A stretch of 64,000 nucleotides of DNA from JBBRNH01 sp038230415 (GTDB lineage Bacteria > Bacteroidota > Bacteroidia > Cytophagales > Spirosomataceae). Under the pieces are notes generated by a model. That model was not told where the DNA came from, searched no databases, and worked only from the letters and a program-made list of their open reading frames with translations. Position 1 is the first letter of the stretch. Every line of letters starts with the position of its first letter. The stretch is from positions 1 to 64,000 of the forward strand of contig JBBRNH010000005.1 of NCBI GenBank assembly GCA_038230415.1, given 5' to 3'. Shown in pieces: positions 51,420 to 59,359 of the stretch. The translations under genes were made by a program, and so were the position numbers.

Positions 51420-52256
51420 ATGGCACAACAATCAACTCCGTCGCCCGCCAAAGCCGCAGCAACCGCCCCGAAGAAAAAATCGAACGGCCTCAACCCCATT
51501 CTGATCATCCCGATTCTGCTCGTGGTTGCTCACGTGGTGTATTACGTCATCTTTGGTGATGGCAGCCACTTTCAGGATGGCGACAACGCAAAAGCACCAC
51601 TCGCGGGTGATTTCATGGGCATCATCTTCAAAGGTGGGTTCGTCGTACCGATTCTGTTCACTTGTCTCCTGTGTGTGCTGGTGTTCTCGATTGAGCGTTT
51701 CATCACCATCGCCCGTGCCAACGGTTCCGGTTCGGTTGATTCGTTCGTGCAAAAAGTTAAAATGATGCTCGACCGGAACGATGTGGAAGGTGCCATCAAA
51801 GAGTGCGACAAGCAGAAAGGCTCAATTGGTAACGTGGTAAAAACGGCTCTGTTGAAGTATCGTCAACTTTCGACGGATACCGAACTCAACAAAGAGCAGA
51901 AGCTGGCTTCGCTCTCGAAAGAGGTTGAAGAAGCAACGTCGCTCGAATTGCCGATGCTGGAGAAAAACCTGATTATCATCGCAACGCTGGCTTCGGTATC
52001 AACCCTGATTGCCCTGCTCGGAACGGTATTGGGGATGATTCGCGCCTTCTCGGCAATGGGAGCAACGGGTCAGCCCGACACGGCGGCCCTGTCAACGGGT
52101 ATCTCTGAGGCCCTGGTAAACACGGCGGTTGGTATCGGTACTGCCGCGCTTGCTACCATGATGTATGCCTACTTCACGAGTCGGATTGATGCCCTGACCT
52201 ACAACATTGACGAGATCGGCCTGAGCATCCAGCAGAACTTTGCTGCGCACTATTAA
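51420..52256 (+). CDS. exbB: MotA/TolQ/ExbB proton channel protein
   Basis: 278 residues. After a disordered Ala/Lys N-terminus come a hydrophobic helix (LNPILIIPILLVVAHVVYYVIF), a second (VVPILFTCLLCVLVFSIERFI), a long cytoplasmic helical hairpin and a pair of channel helices (IIATLASVSTLIALLGTVLGMI and ALVNTAVGIGTAALATMMYAYF). It forms the pentameric stator that, with ExbD, uses the proton gradient to drive TonB. The first of the two N-terminal helices is an addition relative to E. coli ExbB. The ExbD gene follows after 14 nt. Confidence 0.93.
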   Translation: MAQQSTPSPAKAAATAPKKKSNGLNPILIIPILLVVAHVVYYVIFGDGSHFQDGDNAKAPLAGDFMGIIFKGGFVVPILFTCLLCVLVFSIERFITIARANGSGSVDSFVQKVKMMLDRNDVEGAIKECDKQKGSIGNVVKTALLKYRQLSTDTELNKEQKLASLSKEVEEATSLELPMLEKNLIIIATLASVSTLIALLGTVLGMIRAFSAMGATGQPDTAALSTGISEALVNTAVGIGTAALATMMYAYFTSRIDALTYNIDEIGLSIQQNFAAHY

Positions 52257-52270
52257 CAAAACCAACGACT

Positions 52271-52897
52271 ATGCCCAGGGTAAAACCAAAACGACACGGG
52301 GCGGGAATGGACATGACAGCGATGGTGGACGTAGCGTTTCTGCTGCTCACGTTCTTCATCCTGACCGCACAATTCCGCGCCCAGGACGCAGCCACTATTG
52401 AGACTCCGTCGTCTATTTCCGGGATTAAAGTGCCGGACAAAGACATCATGACGATAGCCATCGGCAATGATGGTAAAGTGTATTTCGGGATTGATAACCA
52501 GCAAAAGCGGTTGGCAATGCTCGATAACTTTGCCGCTGCCAACGGTATGTCTTTCACCGATAAAGAGAAGAGCAACTTCTCTAAATTAGCCAGTTTCGGC
52601 GTGCCAAAAGCGCAGTTAAAAGCGTTTCTGAACCTTGATGGCGAAGAGCGCAACAAGGTGAAGCAACCCGGAATCCCAGTTGATTCGACCGGCTTTAAGC
52701 CAGAAAATGAGTTGGCCCTGTGGATTTACAACTCCCGCAAAGCGAACAATGGCCTGCGGATCGCGCTGAAAGGTGATAACTTGGCTAAGTTTCCGGTATT
52801 CAAAGACGTACTCGCTACGTTACAGGCGCAGAACATTAACAAGTTCAACCTGATTACCGGCACCGAAGCCCCGCCCGCCGGCTGGAAAAACGAATAG
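52271..52897 (+). CDS. exbD: ExbD/TolR-family biopolymer transport protein (first copy)
   Basis: 208 residues. The MDMTAMVDVAFLLLTFFIL helix carries the conserved membrane Asp (MVDVAF) that binds the proton. The periplasmic domain is longer than usual, with an insert around KEKSNFSKLASFGVPKAQLKAF (~100-150). It pairs with ExbB. A nested palindrome separates it from the second ExbD gene. Confidence 0.92.
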   Translation: MPRVKPKRHGAGMDMTAMVDVAFLLLTFFILTAQFRAQDAATIETPSSISGIKVPDKDIMTIAIGNDGKVYFGIDNQQKRLAMLDNFAAANGMSFTDKEKSNFSKLASFGVPKAQLKAFLNLDGEERNKVKQPGIPVDSTGFKPENELALWIYNSRKANNGLRIALKGDNLAKFPVFKDVLATLQAQNINKFNLITGTEAPPAGWKNE

Positions 52898-52906
52898 TAC
52901 GTTAGG

Positions 52907-53006
52907 TTTGAGGTTTGATAGTTTGTGGTTCGTAGTTTGTGGTTTGCGGTAAGCAACTACGAACCACAAACTACGGGCTACCAGTCTCGACCTGTCAAAC
53001 CTCAAA
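52907..53006. repeat. Nested perfect inverted repeat between the two exbD genes
   Basis: The outer arms (52907-52918 and 52995-53006) are 12-bp perfect, and the inner arms (52919-52937 and 52955-52973) are 19-bp perfect. It lies inside an otherwise tight cluster. Confidence 0.9.
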
Positions 53007-53019
53007 TTTTAGAAAAACC

Positions 53020-53559
53020 ATGTCAGAAATAGACACCTCCGGTGGTGGTGGTCACGGTGACGGTAAGGTTCGGTCGAAGAAACAGTCAACCAAAATTGAC
53101 ATGACTCCGATGGTGGACCTGGGCTTTCTGCTCATTACCTTCTTCATCCTGGCTACCACCTTGAGCAAACCGTCGTCAATGACGCTCAACGTACCGGACA
53201 AAACGAAAGACGTGAAAACGTCAGATTTGAAGGCCTCGAAAGTTATGACCCTGTTTTTGGGCAAAGACAACAAGGCGCACTACATTATTGGCAAAGCCGC
53301 GTCGGAAATCACGGTTGATACCGATGTGAAAACCGTTGGCTACGGCTATGACCTCCGCAAAGCCATTCAGGAAGGTCAGCAGCGTATCGGGAAAGATTTT
53401 GTGGTGGTCATCAAACCAACCAAAGAATCAACGTACCGCAACATGGTTGACGTGCTGGACGAAATGGCAATCACCCATCAAAAAACCTACGCATTGGTTG
53501 ATGTGGTAACGCCGGATGAGAAAACAATGCTCAAAACGAGACTTAAACTCGACGTATAA
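53020..53559 (+). CDS. exbD: ExbD/TolR-family biopolymer transport protein (second copy)
   Basis: 179 residues from ATG 53020 (MSEIDTSGGGG). A Gly/His-rich cytoplasmic start is followed by IDMTPMVDLGFLLITFFILATT with the proton-binding Asp, then a compact periplasmic domain. The two ExbD copies differ strongly in the periplasmic part, so they are not recent duplicates. A Bacteroidota motor complex usually contains both. The TonB gene starts 3 nt later. Confidence 0.92.
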   Translation: MSEIDTSGGGGHGDGKVRSKKQSTKIDMTPMVDLGFLLITFFILATTLSKPSSMTLNVPDKTKDVKTSDLKASKVMTLFLGKDNKAHYIIGKAASEITVDTDVKTVGYGYDLRKAIQEGQQRIGKDFVVVIKPTKESTYRNMVDVLDEMAITHQKTYALVDVVTPDEKTMLKTRLKLDV

Positions 53560-53562
53560 GCC

Positions 53563-54393
53563 ATGGAAGAGTTGAAAACAGACCCAAACCTGACGTTAGA
53601 CGACTTCGTGTTTGCAAACCGTAATAAAGAATACGGTGCCTACGACCTGCGGAAGATGTATCCGAAAGCAGCCACCCGCGCCCTGATTATCGGCGGACTG
53701 CTGTTTATCATGGCCTCGCTGGCCCCCCGCGCCATTGCCTTTTTGACCCCCGCAGCCAAAGAGGAAGCGATGGTTGAGGTGGACCTGATGAAACTCGCCC
53801 CCCCACCGATTGACCCCAATGAGCCGCCACCACCGCCACCACCACCGGTAGAATTGCCGAAGGTGAACACGGTGCAGTTTTTGCCGCCGGAAGTAAAGCC
53901 CGATGAAGAAGTACCGGAAGAAACGCCCCCGCCAACGGTTGAAGAACTGAAAGAGGCCGTTGCCGCCGAGAAAACGCAGGAAGGCGACCCCAACGCTGAA
54001 GAAGTAATCGTTGCGCCTGAAGAATCAACCGGCCCAACAAAGGTGGAAGCCGCCGTTGAGGTGGAGAAAAAGGAGGAAGAAATCTTTACCGTTGTGGAGC
54101 AGCAGCCCGAATTTCCGGGTGGTATGGCCGCGCTGGGACAGTTTCTGAGCAAAAACATCCGATATCCGGCAGCCGCGCAACGCGCCAACGTATCGGGCCG
54201 GGTATTCGTGAGTTTCGTGGTAAACACCGATGGTTCGATTCAGGACGTGCAGACGCTGAAAGGGCTTGGTTTCGGCACGGACGAAGAAGCCGTTCGGGTG
54301 GTGAAGTCAATGCCAAAGTGGCGGTCTGGCAAACAGTCGGGTCGTCCGGTACGGGTGAAATTTAGCTTGCCAATCAACTTTACGCTGGAATAA
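53563..54393 (+). CDS. tonB: Energy transducer TonB
   Basis: 276 residues. The cytoplasmic start (DDFVFANRNKEYGAYDLRKMYPK) is the Bacteroidota TonB N-signature, followed by one helix, a Pro-rich linker (PPIDPNEPPPPPPPPVELP) with Glu/Lys-rich spacers, and the C-terminal domain (NIRYPAAAQRANVSGRVFVS ... VKSMPKWRSGKQ). It transmits force to outer-membrane TonB-dependent receptors. The stop codon overlaps the next ATG by one base. Confidence 0.95.
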   Translation: MEELKTDPNLTLDDFVFANRNKEYGAYDLRKMYPKAATRALIIGGLLFIMASLAPRAIAFLTPAAKEEAMVEVDLMKLAPPPIDPNEPPPPPPPPVELPKVNTVQFLPPEVKPDEEVPEETPPPTVEELKEAVAAEKTQEGDPNAEEVIVAPEESTGPTKVEAAVEVEKKEEEIFTVVEQQPEFPGGMAALGQFLSKNIRYPAAAQRANVSGRVFVSFVVNTDGSIQDVQTLKGLGFGTDEEAVRVVKSMPKWRSGKQSGRPVRVKFSLPINFTLE

Positions 54394-54617
54394 TGCGGCA
54401 ACGTGATCGAACGCCGGAGCAGCTAACCCTCTGGTTATCGATAATCGCTTCGGTAGCATACTTGGGAGGAGGCATCGGACTGATTGCCTCCTCTCAGTCT
54501 TTTGGGTTCCTGCCTCCACCCGGCCCGGTGCGATACAGCATTGCCGCCGTACTCATTATTTATGGTCTTTTCCGGGGAGTACGGGCGTATCAACGGTTTC
54601 GTGATGAACTTCTTTAA
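54393..54617 (+). CDS. 74-residue two-helix membrane protein in the tonB cluster
   Basis: Family not recognised. Two hydrophobic helices (LTLWLSIIASVAYLGGGIGLI and YSIAAVLIIYGLFRGVRAY) are linked by a Pro/Gly turn. The start overlaps the tonB stop (TAATG) and the gene ends 14 nt inside the next gene, so it is tightly coupled to both. It may stabilise the motor complex. Confidence 0.65.
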   Translation: MRQRDRTPEQLTLWLSIIASVAYLGGGIGLIASSQSFGFLPPPGPVRYSIAAVLIIYGLFRGVRAYQRFRDELL

Positions 54618-55548
54618 ACCAACAGCCGGGGTCTTTGTCTTACTGACGGCGGTGGGGATGCTAACTTGCTCGCCCGAAAAGCCCGCATTGGATAACCCCT
54701 CGCACGGTGCAATTACCGTAGCCGCCGATGAGTCGTTCAAACCGCTCGTAGATCAACTAACCGGCACGTATTCAGGATTGTACACCGATACCCGTTTCAA
54801 CGTAGTATATAAACCAGAGCAGGAAGCTATCAACATGATGCTCCGCGACAGTGCCAGGATTGTGTTTTGCACCCGAACGCTGACCAAACAGGAACAGGGA
54901 GTTTTGACTAACCGAAAGATTACGGGCAAAACTCAACTGATTGCTACCGATGGCGTGGCCCTGATAACGGGCAAGGCCAACACAGACAGTCTGATAACGA
55001 TGGCCGAACTGCGGGGAATTTTCAGCGGGAAAGTCAAGACCTGGAGTCAACTGCGGGGCGGCAATCAATCGGGAGCGATTACGCTGGTTTTTGACAACAA
55101 CAACTCCAGTAACGTCGAATTTATGTTAAAGAAATTCGACGTAAAACGGGTGACAGATTTACGAATCTTCACCACCCGGTCGAATGAGGAGGTGATTAAG
55201 TACGTGCGGACGAATCCGGCAGCGTTGGGGTTTATCGGCGTAAACTGGATCAGCGACAGCGAAGGCCCGCTAACCGCCGAATTATCGCGTGGGTTGCGTG
55301 TACTGGGCGTTTCGGCAAAAGAGAATCCAACGCGAAGGGCCGATTATTTTCAGCCATTTCAGCGGAGTTTGGGCCTGAAAGATTACCCGTTGATTCGGCC
55401 CGTGTATATCCTGAGCCGGGAGGCACACCCCGGTCTCGGTGGTGGGCTGATAACGTACATCGTTCGGGACGCGGGCAGTTTGATCATCGAAAAGTTGGGG
55501 CTTTGGCCCACTAAACCTTATAACCGGGAGATTTACATCACACCATAG
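54604..55548 (+). CDS. PstS-like substrate-binding lipoprotein
   Basis: 314 residues from ATG 54604 (MNFFKPTAG). Lipobox Cys in VGMLTCSPEK, then ITVAADESFKPLVDQLTGTY, a NMMLRDSARIVFCTRTLT loop, GVALITGKAN, and GGGLITYIVRDAGSLIIEK. This is the PstS-like fold (PBP type 2), but no PstC/A/B genes are nearby. In Bacteroidota such proteins regularly sit next to ExbBD/TonB genes and may serve the envelope motor, not phosphate import. It overlaps the 74-residue gene by 14 nt. Confidence 0.85.
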   Translation: MNFFKPTAGVFVLLTAVGMLTCSPEKPALDNPSHGAITVAADESFKPLVDQLTGTYSGLYTDTRFNVVYKPEQEAINMMLRDSARIVFCTRTLTKQEQGVLTNRKITGKTQLIATDGVALITGKANTDSLITMAELRGIFSGKVKTWSQLRGGNQSGAITLVFDNNNSSNVEFMLKKFDVKRVTDLRIFTTRSNEEVIKYVRTNPAALGFIGVNWISDSEGPLTAELSRGLRVLGVSAKENPTRRADYFQPFQRSLGLKDYPLIRPVYILSREAHPGLGGGLITYIVRDAGSLIIEKLGLWPTKPYNREIYITP

Positions 55549-55662
55549 ACAGGTAAGCCCGTACAGGCGGTAAATTTTTTGATTGACCCGCAATTTTTTA
55601 GCTTTACAGTCTGTTTTTTTAACACACTTTAGTTTTACCCTTTTACCAACCTGAATTCGACC

Positions 55663-57426
55663 ATGAACATTCAGAAAAAATCGTTGCTGGCAACGTTGTT
55701 CATAGCCGTTGCGCTAACAGCCCCGGTAATGGCGCAGGACGCTGCATCGGCCCTGAAAGATTTAGAGTCTGAGCGATACGTTAAGGCCGAGCAGACGTTT
55801 ACGCAGTTAGCCACCGCCACACCCTCAGCCGATAATCAATTTAATCTGGGGTACTACTACCTCCGCACCAACCAACCCGACAAGGCCAAAGCCGCGTTTG
55901 AGAAGGGGGCTGCCGCCGATGCCAACAACCAATTCAACAACCTTGGGCTGGCCGGTGTAGCCCTTGCTAAAAAAGATTTGGCAACGGCTAAAACGATGAT
56001 TGACAACGCGGTAAAAGCCACCAAGAGTAAAAATCAGGACGTTTTGATGCGGGCTGGTGAGATGTACACCCTGTTTGGCGTAACCGGGCAAAACGACCCC
56101 GCAGAAGCCCTTCGTTTATTGGATTTAGCCGATAAATTAGACAAGAAAAATACCAGTGCCGAGATCGAAATGGCAATGGGCGATGCCTACTTCGTGAAAA
56201 ACGATGGGGGTAACGCGGTTGGCAAATACGAAAACGCGCTGCTCATCAACCCAAACTTAGCCGAAGCTAACTATAAGATTGGGCGGGTATATCTGCGCGG
56301 CAAGAACTACAAACTGGCGCAGGATTTTTATGAGAAAGCAATTGCCAACGACCCGGAGTTTGCCCCAACCTACCGGGCATACGCCGACGCGCTGGCAAAC
56401 TCACGGGCCTACAAAAAAGCCTCGAAAACCTACAATACATACGTGGAGAAAACAGGAACAACCAACGAAGAACTGTTGCTCGACGTGGCGAAGTACTACT
56501 TTCTGGCCGGTGATTACCTGCAAGCCACGGCGTACTTGGACAAGCTGAAAGGGAAAGTCAACAACCCGATCATTGACCGGATGTATGGCTGGTCTTACGC
56601 CGGTCTGAATAAGAACGATCAGGCGGTTGAGTCGCTCAACAAGTTTATCAGCAGCGCACCGGAGAAAGTAATTTACGACGATTACAAATACTTAGGCCGG
56701 GCATACGGGCAGTTGGGAACGCCCGAAGGCGATTCGCTCGGCATCATTAACCTGACAAAAGCGGCCCCGTCTGACACGCTGGAGAACTTGTACCGCGAAA
56801 TTGGTGCGAAATACTTTGCTGGTAAACGTTGGGATAAGGCGGCTGAATTCTACAAGCAGGTAGTGGCTACCGACAAAAAACCATTGGCAAGTGATTTCAC
56901 AAACTTAGGGCTGGCTTACTACCAGGCTGCCCCCCGTTTGGTGCGGGAATTGACTGATACAACCCGTACAAAGCAGGTACGACGTGAGGCATATTTGCGG
57001 GCCGACTCTGTTTTTGCTAAGTTGGCCGAGCGCAATCCAGAATATGCTACTGCTTACTACTATCGTGGTAACTCAAATTACTACGCTAATCCAACCGAGT
57101 CAATTGCATCGGGTACGTCGGTGCCGCATTACGAGAAATTTATTGAGTTGGCAAACAAAGATATTGCTGCGGATTCGGCAAAATTCAAAACGACGTACAC
57201 AAAAAATCTTGTCACGTCGTATAAATATTTAGCGAGTTACAGTTTTGCCAAAAAAGATGACGTGAAGGGCAAAGAGTATCTGACTAAAGTACTTGAATTA
57301 GACCCGGAAGATAAAGACGCAAAAAAATTCATGGAAGGGCCAAAACCAACGCCCGCTCCTACGCCTGCAGCCAAGACGAAACCCGTGCCAAAGGCTCCGG
57401 TTAAGAAAGGATCGGCCAGTAAGTAG
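55663..57426 (+). CDS. Periplasmic TPR protein
   Basis: 587 residues with a signal peptide (KKSLLATLFIAVALTAPVMAQ). The rest is a TPR solenoid: DNQFNLGYYYLRTNQPDKAKAAF, AEANYKIGRVYLRGKNYKLA, KVIYDDYKYLGRAYGQLG and others, ending in a Pro/Lys-rich tail. It lies 114 nt after the PstS-like gene and just before a terminator, as the last gene of the tonB cluster. Confidence 0.88.
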   Translation: MNIQKKSLLATLFIAVALTAPVMAQDAASALKDLESERYVKAEQTFTQLATATPSADNQFNLGYYYLRTNQPDKAKAAFEKGAAADANNQFNNLGLAGVALAKKDLATAKTMIDNAVKATKSKNQDVLMRAGEMYTLFGVTGQNDPAEALRLLDLADKLDKKNTSAEIEMAMGDAYFVKNDGGNAVGKYENALLINPNLAEANYKIGRVYLRGKNYKLAQDFYEKAIANDPEFAPTYRAYADALANSRAYKKASKTYNTYVEKTGTTNEELLLDVAKYYFLAGDYLQATAYLDKLKGKVNNPIIDRMYGWSYAGLNKNDQAVESLNKFISSAPEKVIYDDYKYLGRAYGQLGTPEGDSLGIINLTKAAPSDTLENLYREIGAKYFAGKRWDKAAEFYKQVVATDKKPLASDFTNLGLAYYQAAPRLVRELTDTTRTKQVRREAYLRADSVFAKLAERNPEYATAYYYRGNSNYYANPTESIASGTSVPHYEKFIELANKDIAADSAKFKTTYTKNLVTSYKYLASYSFAKKDDVKGKEYLTKVLELDPEDKDAKKFMEGPKPTPAPTPAAKTKPVPKAPVKKGSASK

Positions 57427-57452
57427 GCTGCATGAACTGTGTTTGACAAAAA

Positions 57453-57478
57453 AGCGGCTCCCCAGAGCCGCTTTTTTT
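57453..57478 (+). terminator. Terminator ending the tonB cluster
   Basis: AGCGGCTC-CCCA-GAGCCGCT followed by seven T; A-rich flank on the other side allows bidirectional use. It is 26 nt after the TPR gene stop codon. Confidence 0.88.
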
Positions 57479-57542
57479 GTGACCGATGGATAAAGTAAAG
57501 CCCGTTCATTAGTCGGCAGTTCGGTTTTAGGGCTATGCGTCG

Positions 57543-57550
57543 TAACTTTG
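57543..57550 (+). promoter_or_regulatory. -7 box for adk
   Basis: TAACTTTG matches TAnnTTTG. A TTCG at 57520-57523 lies 19 nt upstream as a weak -33. ATG 57597 is 46 nt downstream. Confidence 0.5.
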
Positions 57551-57596
57551 CAAACACGCTAAACCCTGACATTCATTCAATACCCACTGTACCACT

Positions 57597-58193
57597 ATGT
57601 TAAATCTTGTACTGTTTGGCCCTCCGGGGGCCGGAAAAGGTACGCAAAGCGAAAATTTGATTGCCAAATACCGGCTGGTTCATTTATCAACCGGCGATTT
57701 ACTTCGGTCTCAGATTAAGGCTGGCACGGAGTTGGGTCTGCGGGCCAAAGCCCTTATGGATCAGGGTCTGCTGGTGCCGGATGATGTAGTAATTGGTATG
57801 ATTGACGTGAAACTCCGCGAAAATCAGCACGCGCCGGGCTTCATTTTCGACGGTTTTCCGCGCACCGTGCCACAGGCAGAAGCGTTAGACACGCTGCTGA
57901 CGGGTTATAATGAGCCAATAACGACCATGATTGCGCTCGTGGTAGAGGAAGAAGAGTTGATTCGGCGGTTAGTCTTGCGTGGGCAAACATCAGGCCGACC
58001 CGACGATAAAGATGAAACAACCGCCCGCCGACGGGTAACCGTTTATAATACCGAAACAACACCCGTAGCTGACTATTATGCCGGTCAGGGCAAGTTTGTG
58101 GCGATAAATGGTATCGGCGAAATTCCGGCAATCTTCCAGGAGATTTGCCGACAGATTGAACGGGCTGTCAGGAAATCATCCGATGGTGATTGA
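57597..58193 (+). CDS. adk: Adenylate kinase
   Basis: 198 residues. P-loop GPPGAGKGTQ, LSTGDLLRSQI (AMP site), FIFDGFPRTVPQAEAL and RPDDKDETTARRRVTVYN identify adenylate kinase, which interconverts ATP, AMP and ADP. The LID is the short form without a zinc knuckle, as is common in Bacteroidota. The obg gene follows 98 nt later. Confidence 0.97.
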   Translation: MLNLVLFGPPGAGKGTQSENLIAKYRLVHLSTGDLLRSQIKAGTELGLRAKALMDQGLLVPDDVVIGMIDVKLRENQHAPGFIFDGFPRTVPQAEALDTLLTGYNEPITTMIALVVEEEELIRRLVLRGQTSGRPDDKDETTARRRVTVYNTETTPVADYYAGQGKFVAINGIGEIPAIFQEICRQIERAVRKSSDGD

Positions 58194-58291
58194 TGCTGCG
58201 GGGACTTTTCAGGGCTACGTTCCAACGCTTCGGTGGAGAATGGAATCCGGGAAGTCAGCAGCGTCGTAGATGACAGCGTAAACAAACACGA

Positions 58292-59359
58292 ATGGCTTCG
58301 TCAAACTTCATTGACTACGTTAAAATAAACTGCCGCTCCGGGGCCGGAGGTGCCGGAAATGTGCATTTTCGGCGGGAGAAACACGTACCGAAAGGTGGTC
58401 CTGACGGGGGCGATGGCGGGCGGGGGGGTCACATTATTCTGCGGGGCAGTGTAAACCTCTGGACATTGCTACACCTCAAATACCGTAAACACGTGAAGGC
58501 CGAAAACGGCGTGAATGGCGACAGCGCACGCAGAACCGGGGCCGAGGGCGACGATTTGATTATTGATGTGCCACTGGGAACGGTGGCCCGAAACCCCGAA
58601 ACGGGCGAACAGTTAGTCGAGATCACAACAGATCAGCAACAGATTATTCTTTTTCCGGGTGGCCGGGGTGGTTTAGGCAACACCCATTTCAAGTCATCAA
58701 CCCAGCAAACGCCCTACTACGCCCAGCCCGGAGAACCGGGTATTGAAGAATGGGTAGTGCTGGAACTCAAGCTCTTAGCCGATGTCGGCTTAGTGGGTTT
58801 TCCCAACGCGGGCAAGTCAACACTGCTGTCGGTGCTGTCTGCTGCCCGGCCCGAAATCGCTGATTATCCATTCACAACCCTCGTGCCAAACTTAGGCGTA
58901 GTGGCCTACCGCGACTACAAATCGTTTGTGATGGCCGACATTCCGGGCATCATCGAAGGAGCCTCGGAAGGGAAAGGGTTGGGGTTGCGGTTTCTGCGGC
59001 ACATCGAACGCAACTCAATCCTGCTATTTCTCGTATCAGCCAATAGCGAGAATGTGAAAGCCGAATACGAAACGCTGCTCAACGAACTCCATCAGTACAA
59101 CCCTGAACTGTTGGACAAAGACCGGCTGCTGGCCGTGTCAAAAACTGACCTCGTTACGGATGAAGAATTGGCGGCAATCCAAAAAAGATTACCCAACAAA
59201 GTACCGTGCGTATTTATTTCGTCGGTACAACAGCAGGGATTGACTGAATTGAAAGATTTGATTTGGCAAACCCTGAATCATCCCATAGATAATACTGTAC
59301 AAATTGACGACGATTCACGGAGTAACGCCCCCGCGCTCACTTCGTCAGAACCGCTATGA
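58292..59359 (+). CDS. obg: GTPase Obg/CgtA
   Basis: 355 residues. The Gly-rich Obg domain (SGAGGAGNVHFRREKHVPKG, GGDGGRGGHIILRG) is followed by the G domain: GFPNAGKST (G1), DYPFTTLVPNLG (G2), ADIPGIIEGA (G3) and SKTDL (G4). Obg acts in 50S ribosome maturation. The C-terminus is a short acidic/Ser tail, not the OCT domain. The stop overlaps the next gene by 4 nt, so an essential GTPase gene is coupled to a secreted protein gene. Confidence 0.96.
   Translation: MASSNFIDYVKINCRSGAGGAGNVHFRREKHVPKGGPDGGDGGRGGHIILRGSVNLWTLLHLKYRKHVKAENGVNGDSARRTGAEGDDLIIDVPLGTVARNPETGEQLVEITTDQQQIILFPGGRGGLGNTHFKSSTQQTPYYAQPGEPGIEEWVVLELKLLADVGLVGFPNAGKSTLLSVLSAARPEIADYPFTTLVPNLGVVAYRDYKSFVMADIPGIIEGASEGKGLGLRFLRHIERNSILLFLVSANSENVKAEYETLLNELHQYNPELLDKDRLLAVSKTDLVTDEELAAIQKRLPNKVPCVFISSVQQQGLTELKDLIWQTLNHPIDNTVQIDDDSRSNAPALTSSEPL

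Noticed and set aside
53826..53850. Pro codon run in tonB as a phase-variable repeat
   Set aside because: The codons are mixed CCA/CCG, so no clean short-unit tract exists for slippage.
54604..55548. Phosphate ABC transporter locus
   Set aside because: Only a PstS-like protein is present; no pstC, pstA, pstB or phoU lies next to it.
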